In this document: one piece after another, positions 43,578 through 51,547 of the stretch
Position numbering within the stretch: the stretch's first letter is position 1
Layout of the letters: each line of letters starts with the position of its first letter
DNA from: Desulfonatronum thiodismutans
GTDB lineage: Bacteria > Desulfobacterota > Desulfovibrionia > Desulfovibrionales > Desulfonatronaceae
Direction: 5' to 3'
Assembly (NCBI RefSeq): GCF_000717475.1
Contig: NZ_JPIK01000005.1
Span: 95,688-159,687, forward strand
Length of the DNA: 64,000 nucleotides
Position numbers and translations under genes: made by a program
Notes under the pieces: model-generated
What the model was told of the DNA's origin: nothing
Databases searched by the model: none
The model's input: only the letters and a program-made list of their open reading frames with translations

Positions 43578-45671
43578 TCAATTGAGATGGCCTTTCATTG
43601 AGGAACGATTCCCGAAAGGATCGATCAGCTCCAAGATCCAGTCCCCACCTGCCCTGCCCTCGCTTCTGGGGATGAGCACAAACGGCCTGGAGGAAAAGCG
43701 TTCAAAGACGTATGCTTCCCCCTCGTTCTCGCCCTGGCCTTGCCGGGACAGGCGCATCTGGGCCACGCGGGGCTCTTCGGGCGTTGATTCCAGGTCTGCC
43801 ATGACCAGGTATCCGTTCCCAATCTCCGGGTTGCGGATGGATTTCACCGTCACATTTTGCTCCCAGTCCAGTTCCGGCAGATCTGGAGGCCGTGGCGAGT
43901 CATTGGGCAGCCGGTACAGCGGGTCGCCGACAAAGCTTGTCAGCCAGGCCATGTGGATCTGATTCATGAGCAGGATCTCGCCCACAGGGTAGCCCTGGCG
44001 CAGGAAGGGGTACAGCACCCCCTCGTCCCAGAAGCTGTGGTTGTGGATATGCGGAGCTCCCCCGCCGACTCTGGCCGCCCCGGCCGTGATGGTGACACCC
44101 TGCTGAAGGTATTCGTGAAACCGTGAATTCCTCATGTTCCAGCCCTGGCTGGATTGAACATGGGTGGCAATGCCTCCGGGCAGAAACACCACCCCGGAAT
44201 TGAAGAAACCGGTCCCAGGTGCAAGCCTGAACAGCTCCAGGACGACCCATCCTCGGGAATGCTGCAGCAGGTGCCTGTAACCGGAGTTCCAGAATGCTTC
44301 GGCCTGCGAGCCTGAGGTGATTTCACCCGTTCGCTCGGGGTCCTCAAGCAGTTCAACGCCAGGCAGCACGCCCATCTCCGGCCCGGCAAAACTCGAGCCA
44401 TAGACCGCCCTGTCCACCAGCTCCATGGCCTCCACGGCATTCACCCCGTCGATGCGCATGGAAAAATACAGATGGCGCTCCGGATGAAAGGCCCTTTGGT
44501 TTGCAGTGAACCTGGGCGGGCGGACCTCGGCCTTGTCCTTCTGGTAAAGTCGAGGGTGAACGAACGGGTTGGTCCCAGGCCCCCACAATGGCCGGGCCAA
44601 GGGAGTGCGGAAAAAGGTATCGCTGAACAGCGGTTCGCTCGAGGACCGTAACGGGGTGAAGCGCATGGGCTGGACCTGTTCGCTGTGCAGTCTGTCCACG
44701 TCGTAGTACATGATCTGCAGCCGTTGGCCCAGGTCAATGAAGGAGCCGTGGTCGCGCAGCTTGTCGTTGATCCCGCTGGCAATGCCGTACGGAGCTTGAA
44801 CCGTCCTGGGCAGACCGTAGGCAACCACGAAATACAGGATGTGATCCTTCAGTAATGTTCCGTCGGGCCGGGCATTGGCCGGGTCTTCCAGAAAGGCCTT
44901 GACCGGTTCTTCCACGCAGTCCAGGTAGTTCTGGTCGTCACGCACCCCGTCCGGGCCGGTGGCACTGAAGAACGCATGCTCAAAATCGGAATATTTAGCG
45001 CTCCACTCGTGCAGCGAACCCTGCTCGTCTTGGCACTGGGCCCTGGCCGTGAATTGGCCATCGAGGAACACCCGGCCATGGGCACGCACCTGCCAGTCCC
45101 CCTGTTGCTGAAGCTGCTCCTGGACCTGCACCTGGCCGGGATGCAGGCTTCGCCCGTGTTCCACCAGGAGGACCTCGGATCGGCCCGTCCCGGATTCAGG
45201 CTCCAGCCACAACCGGAGCGTACCCAGGTCCCAGGGGATTTCCGAGTCGGGCAGGATCACTTCCACCAGCCGGCTGTCGCGCATCTCGCAGGCTGATGCC
45301 GGCCTTCTTGCGCCGGGCGGCTGGTACACCACGCCGCAACTGTTGTCGCTGCTTTTTTCCTCCAAGTGATCGCCGGCCAGAAGGCTTTCCAGTAAGCGCT
45401 TGCAGCTTAGCCCCAGCAGATACGGCTTTTCCCCGGAAGCCGGATCCGTGCGCATGCGCACGTAATGCTCGGCCACGGTCAGGGAGTCCTGGCCCGCCTC
45501 GATCAGCGGATGACTGGACCGCCAATCCGCATTGTACAGAACCAGGACTTGGGAGGGGCAGAGCTGTTCCTGATAATTAGCCCCGGACAGTCCGGGTGAA
45601 CATAAAAACAGGCCTCCTGAAAAAAACAGCCAGGCGATCCAGCGCCTGTACCGCCCTCTATACCTGGACAT
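43578..45671 (-). CDS. Secreted TIGR03790-like protein
   Basis: A 697-residue exported protein of unknown function. The signal peptide spans about residues 1-31 (WIAWLFFSGGLFLCSPGLSGA). Features of the TIGR03790 family are VLVLYNADWRSSHPLI near the mature N terminus, LLKDHILYFVVAYGLPRTV (about 285), LYFSMRIDGVNAVEAMELVDRAVYG (about 410) and the C-terminal GAARVGGGAPHIHNHSFWD with FVGDPLYRLP. A beta-sandwich-like tail closes it (DWILELIDPFGNRSS). No catalytic motif is established for the family. GAGGAGGGA precedes the ATG. It diverges from the triple-VanZ gene with a shared 102-base upstream region. Confidence 0.7.
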   Translation of the reverse strand: MSRYRGRYRRWIAWLFFSGGLFLCSPGLSGANYQEQLCPSQVLVLYNADWRSSHPLIEAGQDSLTVAEHYVRMRTDPASGEKPYLLGLSCKRLLESLLAGDHLEEKSSDNSCGVVYQPPGARRPASACEMRDSRLVEVILPDSEIPWDLGTLRLWLEPESGTGRSEVLLVEHGRSLHPGQVQVQEQLQQQGDWQVRAHGRVFLDGQFTARAQCQDEQGSLHEWSAKYSDFEHAFFSATGPDGVRDDQNYLDCVEEPVKAFLEDPANARPDGTLLKDHILYFVVAYGLPRTVQAPYGIASGINDKLRDHGSFIDLGQRLQIMYYDVDRLHSEQVQPMRFTPLRSSSEPLFSDTFFRTPLARPLWGPGTNPFVHPRLYQKDKAEVRPPRFTANQRAFHPERHLYFSMRIDGVNAVEAMELVDRAVYGSSFAGPEMGVLPGVELLEDPERTGEITSGSQAEAFWNSGYRHLLQHSRGWVVLELFRLAPGTGFFNSGVVFLPGGIATHVQSSQGWNMRNSRFHEYLQQGVTITAGAARVGGGAPHIHNHSFWDEGVLYPFLRQGYPVGEILLMNQIHMAWLTSFVGDPLYRLPNDSPRPPDLPELDWEQNVTVKSIRNPEIGNGYLVMADLESTPEEPRVAQMRLSRQGQGENEGEAYVFERFSSRPFVLIPRSEGRAGGDWILELIDPFGNRSSMKGHLN

Positions 45672-45773
45672 TCTCCCTCCTCAACCCACTGTGCGATCTT
45701 GCTACTTCAAGCATTACGTGACAAAAATCACTGCCAAACTCTTCCCCAATGAGCAACCGGGACCCTTCACGCC

Positions 45774-47108
45774 ATGACCCCTGAAACCAGCATCAAGCGG
45801 CTGTTCATTTTCCTGCTGTTCACCCACGCTTGCTTCATCATCTACGGCAGCCTGGTGCCGTTCAGGTTCGAGTACCTGCCCCTGTCCGAGGCGTGGGCGG
45901 GGTTACTAGCCGTCCTGATCTCGCCGCCGCGGCTCTATTCCAACACCAATCTGCTGGCCAACGTGCTGATCGGGATACCCGGCCCTTTCTTGTTTCTCGC
46001 TGCCTTCCACACCCGAAAAAGCCTTTTGCGCTCGCTGTTCCTGGTCCCAGCTGCCCTGGCCTACTGCGCGCTGCTGGCCGCCACGGCCGAATTTCTGCAG
46101 CTCTATTTCCCCGGCAGGATGACCCTGCTCAGTGACATCATGGCCCAGACCATGGGCGGGGCCATGGGCATTGCCTGCTGGCTGATCATCGGCTCATATA
46201 CCAGGACCATGCTCCAGGCCCTGCTGTTCGAAGACAGCGGCAAAACGACCGGGACCTTTCTGCTCTTGTGCTACCTGGGCATGATCCTGCTGTTGCACGC
46301 CCTGCCCCTGGACCTGTCGGCGCGCATGGGAACGCTGTATCGACAGTTGGAGGACGGCAGGATCATTCTCGTCCCTTTCAGCACTTGGTCGTCCCCATCA
46401 GCGATCATCGCCAGTTTGCCCACGGTGCTGGCCTGGATGCCGGTGGGCTGGTTCCTGGTCAGGGTCAAGGCCTGGCCCCTGGCCGCGGCCATGCTTGTTG
46501 CGGCCCTAGGCGCCGCGTTTCTGGAATTCGTGCAGCTCTTTGTCCTCAGCCGGACCACGGACGCGACCAACATCCCTCTCGGATCGATGGGGGGGCTGGC
46601 CGGGGGCATCATTGGAAAGCTCAGCTCGGGCCCGACAGCATCCCCCGTGCCCAGGGGCACGTCCTGGCGCAACACGGCGTTGGGAAGCGCCCTTTTCCTG
46701 GCTTGGTTCGGCCTGACAATCCGCTCCTTCTGGTCGCCCTTCACCTTCCAGTTCAACAGGGCCTTTCTTACCCAGCGGGTCAACGACATCTCGCTCATCC
46801 CGCTGCATGCCTACATTGGAAAGCCGTATCTGCTCTCAGCCTTCAACATCCTGGAGGTGCTGGTTTACTTCATTCCATTGGGCGTGATCTTTTCCACCTT
46901 TGTGACCCGACATTTCCAGGGCCAGAGCGCACGGGCCGTGACCCTGCTGTTTTTCGTCATCTCGTGTCTGCTGGCCGGCCTGGTCGAGACCGGCCAGATC
47001 TTCCTCCCCCAGCGCTATCCGGATATCACGGACTGGATGCTCATGGTCGCCGGGGCCATGTTTGGTCATGTCGTGAGCAGCTTGGTCTGGAAAAAACAGA
47101 TGACCTGA
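45774..47108 (+). CDS. Polytopic protein with three VanZ-like units
   Basis: A 444-residue inner-membrane protein with about 12 transmembrane segments. Three successive VanZ-like units are visible. Unit 1 (residues 15-130) has GSLVPFRF, NLLANVLIGIPGPFLF and ATAEFLQLYFPGR. Unit 2 (about 160-285) has LPLDLSAR, TVLAWMPVGWFLV and FLEFVQLFVLSRTTD. Unit 3 (about 310-440) has SPFTFQFN, NILEVLVYFIPLGVIF and LVETGQIFLPQRYPDITD. Each unit keeps the pattern of N-terminal helix, loop with P-F, helix ending P-G/x-F, E-x-x-Q, and D near G-x-x-x-G. Function is unknown. It has no strong ribosome-binding site. Confidence 0.82.
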   Translation: MTPETSIKRLFIFLLFTHACFIIYGSLVPFRFEYLPLSEAWAGLLAVLISPPRLYSNTNLLANVLIGIPGPFLFLAAFHTRKSLLRSLFLVPAALAYCALLAATAEFLQLYFPGRMTLLSDIMAQTMGGAMGIACWLIIGSYTRTMLQALLFEDSGKTTGTFLLLCYLGMILLLHALPLDLSARMGTLYRQLEDGRIILVPFSTWSSPSAIIASLPTVLAWMPVGWFLVRVKAWPLAAAMLVAALGAAFLEFVQLFVLSRTTDATNIPLGSMGGLAGGIIGKLSSGPTASPVPRGTSWRNTALGSALFLAWFGLTIRSFWSPFTFQFNRAFLTQRVNDISLIPLHAYIGKPYLLSAFNILEVLVYFIPLGVIFSTFVTRHFQGQSARAVTLLFFVISCLLAGLVETGQIFLPQRYPDITDWMLMVAGAMFGHVVSSLVWKKQMT

Positions 47109-47400
47109 TTCACCCTTCACAATGCGACATGCGCGGAACATGCATGAGTCGACAGCTGTTGCTATCCATCTGTACCTGGAGGCTGTTTTGGGCCGCAACA
47201 GTCCGCGGCCGAGAAGATTATTCGTCCCCTGTATTGTCCCAAGTGTCGAGCGCAGCGGGCGGTTGAAAAAAACTGTAACCTCCCTATTGGTTGGGGGCGG
47301 TTTCGAAGCCGCAAACTTCGGCCGCCCTGGCCACCCTACACGCCGACAACATCAACCAACATTTTTATCCTGGGTGCCCCCCTATCCCCATTGGCCAAGA
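47109..47400. other. Intergenic region without a gene
   Basis: The stretch between the triple-VanZ gene and the Rpn gene holds no convincing ORF. It contains an imperfect GC-rich hairpin (GGGCGGTTTCGAAG near 47294 with CTTCGGCCGCCC), which could end transcription from the left without a clear T-run. Pieces such as CGGTTGAAAAA near 47261 resemble the outer arm of the 12.1-kb palindrome, but only in part. Confidence 0.5.
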
Positions 47401-47430
47401 AAAAGGGAAGCCCATGGCTTCCCTTTGTTT
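47401..47430. terminator. Terminator after the Rpn gene
   Basis: AAAAGGGAAGCC pairs with GGCTTCCCTTTG around a short CAT loop. Read on the minus strand it follows the Rpn stop by about 30 bases and is followed by TTTTTC; read on the plus strand it ends in TTTGTTT. Confidence 0.75.
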
Positions 47431-47460
47431 ATAATCTCGAATTTTTGACGTGTGCGGCCT

Positions 47461-48435
47461 TCAGCTATCCTTGAACACCTCGTCAATGCTTTTGGCGTCC
47501 AGCAGTTTCTCGGCCCAGAGGTCGAGTTGTTCCGGCGTGGCCTTGCGGAGACGTTCCTGGAATTGGATGTCAAGGATATTTTGGCCAAAGCGTTTGGTGA
47601 CCAAGCGTTGGATAATTGCTTGGCGGCCTAGAACTTCGCCTTCGACACGGCCTTCGACACGGCCTTTAATCGTTAGTCTTTCAGCTACTGTCATAAACAT
47701 GCCTCCTTTTCCTTCTGAAAGGCTTTGTGTGAACATATCCTGCATTTCTTCGGGCTCGATGTCCATAACCGCAAGCACGTACCGAAAAATCTTTTCCAGC
47801 CAATGCATGGACGTGGCGTTCTCGTCCATTTGGATCACCAGGGAGATGATCTCCGCAAGTTTCTCCACGGCCTCCGGGGTATTCTTGGCTTGGAGGCAGA
47901 GCAGGACCAGTTGGAGAAGTAACTGGCCTTTGATGACCTCGTCGGTTTCCGGGGAGAAGTCGTGGAAGGCAAGGTCGAAGTTGGGAATGAAGGCGGACAG
48001 TTCTGGATCAGGAATATCTACGAGTTCGGAAAGCCGGACGGCTTGGCCTTTGGGTTTGCCGTGGTAGACCACGATCGGGATGACCAGGGGCAGGGTTTTG
48101 GCTTTTGGGTGTTGCTTGCGGTGGAGTTCCCAGATTTCGATAAGGTATCTGAGCAGTTGCAGAACCACGAACCGATCCGGGTAACTTTTGTGCTCGAAGA
48201 GGAAATAGACGAACCCAGGCAGGCCGGTGCTCAGTATAACCTGGTAGAGCAGGTCCGAATAATGTTCGGCCTGCTTTTCGTCCACGAAGCTGTCTTTGGT
48301 GATGGTCAACGTATCCAGATGGATATGATTCAAGATCTTTGCCGGAAGATAGTTGGCCAGAAAGTCCGCGGCCACCTCCTTGTGGCTCATGGTCTCCCGG
48401 AAAAACGTGTCGTGGGTGTTGTTGATCTCGCTCAT
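47461..48435 (-). CDS. Rpn-family recombination-promoting nuclease (PD-(D/E)XK)
   Basis: A 324-residue protein of the Rpn/YhgA-like family. The N-terminal HDTFFRETMSHKEVAADFLANYLP is diagnostic. The nuclease core shows DLLYQVIL (aspartate) and VYFLFEHKSYPDRF (E-x-K) at about residues 60-86. The middle contains LVIPIVVYHGKP. The C-terminal tail (GRVEGRVEGEVLGRQAIIQRLVTKRFG) is the usual charged repeat followed by a DUF4351-like helix. Rpn proteins nick DNA and raise RecA-independent recombination in E. coli. The gene is full length. A RAYT transposase lies directly upstream on the same strand. Confidence 0.92.
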   Translation of the reverse strand: MSEINNTHDTFFRETMSHKEVAADFLANYLPAKILNHIHLDTLTITKDSFVDEKQAEHYSDLLYQVILSTGLPGFVYFLFEHKSYPDRFVVLQLLRYLIEIWELHRKQHPKAKTLPLVIPIVVYHGKPKGQAVRLSELVDIPDPELSAFIPNFDLAFHDFSPETDEVIKGQLLLQLVLLCLQAKNTPEAVEKLAEIISLVIQMDENATSMHWLEKIFRYVLAVMDIEPEEMQDMFTQSLSEGKGGMFMTVAERLTIKGRVEGRVEGEVLGRQAIIQRLVTKRFGQNILDIQFQERLRKATPEQLDLWAEKLLDAKSIDEVFKDS

Positions 48436-48483
48436 GAGGGCGAATCCTAGGGCAGTGTCTTGGGCATGACAAGGGCGACAGGA

Positions 48484-49467
48484 CTACCCGCCGACAGCAC
48501 CAACCAACCGCTTCATGGAATACACCCCCCCCACCCCGCTAACCGGCGTAAACCTCCGCTCATTCTTGGAATCCAGCAGATGCTTCACTCCGTCGAACAC
48601 CTCGGACACGAATTCCTTTGACCCGATGATCCCGGAGTCCGTGAAATATCGGCAGCGGTGGCGAAAGACATCGACGCGGCTGAGTCGATAGTTTCTCTTA
48701 CGTTCCTTCTCCACGATCTTCATGTCGATGCCTCTTCGTTCCTTCTCCTGGCTCCTGACTCCTGACTTCTGACTCCTGTCTTCTAACTCCTGACTTCTTC
48801 CCCTAACCGCTCCGGTTTCATAGACGAACTGCCGGTATTTCCGAATAATCTCAGATGAATTGAACTCGTTCCACTCGTGCATGCCAAGGTTCAGATCGAT
48901 CAGGCCGTCCCTGTTGCCGCGCTGGACCAGATAGCCCAGGGTGCTCCAGCGGTAGTCCTCGGGCTTATCCACGATTCCGGCCCGGACGGGATTCAAGTCC
49001 ACATAGGCCAGAAGGTTGACCAGGGTTTCACCCTCCTGAACGATGACGCTTTTGAATCGCTCACCCCAGAAAGTCCCCCAGCGTCTCTTGCGCTTGTTAT
49101 AGAACTTGGTGAAGCCCTGTTTGATGTCCTTCACAAAGGACCCGAGATTGGTCAGGCGGTTACTAAAGTCCTCGATCTGGCAAGGGATGATCCTGGCTTC
49201 CTGGCCGTAGAGCAGCTTGTAGCGCTCGGTGATTTCTTTCTCGGTCAGACCATCTGACGGGTTTACCCGGACAACCAAGTGGAAGTGGTTGCCCATCAGG
49301 CAAAAGCCAAGCAGGTCAACGAAATAGATTTTGCACAGCTTGGCAACGATGGCCATCAGGTGATCTTTCTCGGTGTCTTGGAGCGGGAAGCCGTCCAGGG
49401 CTGTTCGGGACATGATGTGGTAGACGGTCGGCTGGTCATGGCGGGTGAAGCGAGGGATGCGGGCCAT
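48484..49467 (-). CDS. REP-associated Y1 transposase (RAYT), copy 1
   Basis: A 327-residue IS200-like single-strand transposase. The N-terminal Y1 domain begins PRFTRHDQPTVYHIMSRTALDG; the HUH motif is GNHFHLVVRV (about residue 62) and the catalytic tyrosine region is FTKFYNKRKRRWGTFWGERFK (about 125-145). The C-terminal 110 residues are basic and probably bind DNA. Between the two lies a linker encoded by heptamer repeats (DRSQKSGVRSQEKERRG). AGGAGG lies at ideal distance from the ATG. Copy 2 is 1842 bases away at the same length, with nearly identical sequence. Confidence 0.93.
   Translation of the reverse strand: MARIPRFTRHDQPTVYHIMSRTALDGFPLQDTEKDHLMAIVAKLCKIYFVDLLGFCLMGNHFHLVVRVNPSDGLTEKEITERYKLLYGQEARIIPCQIEDFSNRLTNLGSFVKDIKQGFTKFYNKRKRRWGTFWGERFKSVIVQEGETLVNLLAYVDLNPVRAGIVDKPEDYRWSTLGYLVQRGNRDGLIDLNLGMHEWNEFNSSEIIRKYRQFVYETGAVRGRSQELEDRSQKSGVRSQEKERRGIDMKIVEKERKRNYRLSRVDVFRHRCRYFTDSGIIGSKEFVSEVFDGVKHLLDSKNERRFTPVSGVGGVYSMKRLVGAVGG
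48744..48795. repeat. In-frame heptamer repeats in RAYT copy 1
   Basis: Seven degenerate copies of CTCCTGA / CTTCTGA run head to tail inside the transposase coding region. Because 3 x 7 bases equal seven codons, the run encodes a repeating SGVRSQE-like linker without breaking the frame. Confidence 0.85.
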
Positions 49468-49561
49468 CTTAGGACCTCCTGGGGCGTGGAGATTGATTGG
49501 TGAGGGTGAGAAGAGGGTTAGCGGGGAGGGCGATAAAAGTCAATTATAAACCTGTCCCCAT

Positions 49562-50212
49562 TTATTTTTCTTCATCCCGGGTAAAGGCGGAATATTTTTC
49601 GTGGGCCTCAGCGAGTCGGGGATTGTCTTCCAGCAAGGTTTTCATGGTCGTGTCCTCCTCGTCAGAGCCTTCATGTTTAAGATAATACAACCATTTTTCC
49701 AGGGTCATATCCATATTGGCAGTCGTGAATTGAGGAAGTTCAAGGAAGTGGAGCGCAAGGTGATCCGTGAGGATGAGGCTTGGATCTCGCAGTTCCCGCG
49801 GCACGAAGCAGAGGTGGTATTTTCCCTTGAGATTGAAGAGTTCGAAATCCAGGATGTTGATGCAGCTTACAGGATACAGCTTTTTGTATTGGTCGCCTTT
49901 CATAAGCTGTGCCGCATACAATTTGGACCAGTAGTACAGGGACCTATGCTTGTAAACGCCCTTTCCTGAAGTCTGGACCTCGATGTTGTAGGTCTTGCCG
50001 TTTTCCTCAATGGCCTTGATATCAAGAATAGACTCTTTTTCCGCGGCAATGGTTTTGATGTTGAAAGGGTTCTTGATCTCAAGATCCATAATCAGTGGAA
50101 AGTCGCAGCTTTTCTGGACCGCGTTGATGAAATCCAGCAACAACGGCTTATGCTCTTCCTTGCCGAAAAGGTACTTGATGAAGATGTCGGAAGTGGGTTT
50201 TACATAGACCAA
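49562..50212 (-). CDS. Rpn/PDDEXK_2-family nuclease, probably 3'-truncated
   Basis: A 216-residue protein of the PD-(D/E)XK transposase-nuclease family. VKPTSDIFIKYLFGKEEHKPLLLDFINAV is the diagnostic N terminus. The nuclease core is ILDIKAIEENGKTYNIEVQTS (D...ExQ, about residues 62-82) followed by RSLYYWSKLYAAQLMKGDQY. Full-length relatives usually continue with a helical tail after the KYSAFTRDEE point; here the stop falls next to the repeat that precedes RAYT copy 1, so the tail was probably lost. TTG at 50212 is the start, with AAGGAG eight bases before. The gene sits between the two RAYT copies. Confidence 0.85.
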   Translation of the reverse strand: MVYVKPTSDIFIKYLFGKEEHKPLLLDFINAVQKSCDFPLIMDLEIKNPFNIKTIAAEKESILDIKAIEENGKTYNIEVQTSGKGVYKHRSLYYWSKLYAAQLMKGDQYKKLYPVSCINILDFELFNLKGKYHLCFVPRELRDPSLILTDHLALHFLELPQFTTANMDMTLEKWLYYLKHEGSDEEDTTMKTLLEDNPRLAEAHEKYSAFTRDEEK

Positions 50213-50325
50213 TGGGTTTCTCCTTACACCTGAAAAACTCCTATATTATCATGGGAGACAGTGTTGGACGATACCCCGGCATCCACGGAAAAACAAGCGT
50301 CGGCCCACCGATTCACCGCCCACCA

Positions 50326-51309
50326 CTACCCGCCGACAGCACCAACCAACCGCTTCATCGAGTACACCCCCTCCACCCCGCCAACCGGCGTAAACCTTCG
50401 CTCATCCTTTGAATCCAGCAGATGTTTCACTCCGTCGAACACCTCGGACACGAATTCCTTTGACCCGATGATCCCGGAGTCCGTGAAATACCGGCAGCGG
50501 TGGCGGAAGACATCGACGCGGCTGAGGCGGTAGTTTCTCTTACGTTCCTTCTCCAGGATCTTCATGTCGATGCCTCTTCGTTCCTTCTCCTGGCTCCTGA
50601 CTCCTGACTCCTGACTTCTGAATCCTGAATCCTTACCTCCTCCCCCCACCGCTCCGGTTTCGTAAACGAACTGGCGGTATTTTCGAATAATCTCAGATGT
50701 ATTGAACTCGTTCCACTCGTGCATGCCCAGGTTCAGATCGATCAGGCCGTCCTGGTTGCCGCGCTGGACCAGGTACCCCAGGGTGCTCCAGCGGTAGTCC
50801 TCGGGCTTGCTCACAATACCTGCCCGGATTGGGTTCAGGTCAACGTAGGCCAACAGGTTAACAAGGGTTTCGCCTTCCTGGACAATGACGCTCTTGAACC
50901 GCTCACCCCAGAAGGTACCCCAGCGTCTCTTGCGCTTGTTATAGAACTTGGTGAAGCCCTGTTTGATGTCCTTCACAAAGGCCCCGAGATTGGTCAGGCG
51001 GTTACTAAAGTCCTCGATCTGGCAAGGGATGATCCTGGCTTCCTGGCCGTAGAGCAGCTTGTAGCGCTCGGTGATTTCTTTCTCGGTCAGACCATCTGAC
51101 GGGTTTACCCGGACAACCAAGTGGAAGTGGTTGCCCATCAGGCAAAAGCCAAGCAGGTCAACGAAATAGATTTTGCACAGCTTGGCAACGATGGCCATCA
51201 GGTGATCTTTCTCAGTGTCTTGGAGCGGGAAGCCGTCCAGGGCTGTTCGGGACATGACGTGGTAGACGGTCGGCTGGTCATGGCGGACGAAGCGAGGGAT
51301 GCGGGCCAT
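50326..51309 (-). CDS. REP-associated Y1 transposase (RAYT), copy 2
   Basis: A 327-residue near-duplicate of the gene at 48484-49467. The Y1 core is the same (GNHFHLVVRV; FTKFYNKRKRRWGTFWGERFK), with scattered substitutions (HVMSRT for HIMSRT; IRAGIVSKPEDY for VRAGIVDKPEDY). The linker repeat differs in sequence (GKDSGFRSQESGVRSQEKE) but the total length is equal. The 5' halves are almost identical at the DNA level, the middle is more diverged. AGGAGG precedes the ATG. Both copies share the upstream GTTAGCGGG and GTCAATTA blocks. Confidence 0.93.
   Translation of the reverse strand: MARIPRFVRHDQPTVYHVMSRTALDGFPLQDTEKDHLMAIVAKLCKIYFVDLLGFCLMGNHFHLVVRVNPSDGLTEKEITERYKLLYGQEARIIPCQIEDFSNRLTNLGAFVKDIKQGFTKFYNKRKRRWGTFWGERFKSVIVQEGETLVNLLAYVDLNPIRAGIVSKPEDYRWSTLGYLVQRGNQDGLIDLNLGMHEWNEFNTSEIIRKYRQFVYETGAVGGGGKDSGFRSQESGVRSQEKERRGIDMKILEKERKRNYRLSRVDVFRHRCRYFTDSGIIGSKEFVSEVFDGVKHLLDSKDERRFTPVGGVEGVYSMKRLVGAVGG
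50588..50637. repeat. In-frame heptamer repeats in RAYT copy 2
   Basis: A run of CTCCTGA / CTTCTGA / ATCCTGA units at the position equivalent to that in copy 1, with a different order of variants. The reading frame and the protein length are kept. Confidence 0.85.
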
Positions 51310-51388
51310 CTTTGATCCTCCTGGGACGTGGTGATTGGGTGGTGGAGAGAGGGTTAGCGGGAAGGGCGAGATATGTCAATTAAGAGAC

Positions 51389-51420
51389 TGTCCCCGTTCC
51401 CTTTTGTCCCCGTTCCCTTT
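51389..51420. repeat. Perfect 16-bp tandem repeat upstream of RAYT copy 2
   Basis: TGTCCCCGTTCCCTTT occurs twice head to tail. A related CTGTCCCCATTTA lies upstream of RAYT copy 1 (49551-49563). Both are preceded by GTCAATTA, suggesting parts of the REP-like sequence recognised by the transposases. Confidence 0.75.
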
Positions 51421-51523
51421 TCATGAAAAAAGTCAGCAAAGAGGCTAATCTGGTGAAAGTGTCTGAGTAGTATTAACTGTCTCTATTTATCCCTGAAATC
51501 AAAATGGCATTTTCTCAACGGAC

Positions 51524-51542
51524 TGTTGACCAATAGTCAACA
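51524..51542. repeat. Small inverted repeat after the GT2 gene
   Basis: A perfect 7-bp stem TGTTGAC / GTCAACA with a 5-base loop lies six bases beyond the GT2 stop (minus strand). No T-run follows on that strand, so a terminator role is weak. Confidence 0.35.
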
Positions 51543-51547
51543 CAGTT

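Noticed and set aside
48744..48795. Possible CRISPR-like array
   Set aside because: Repeats are 7 bases with no spacers, lie in a coding region and keep the frame; no cas gene is present.
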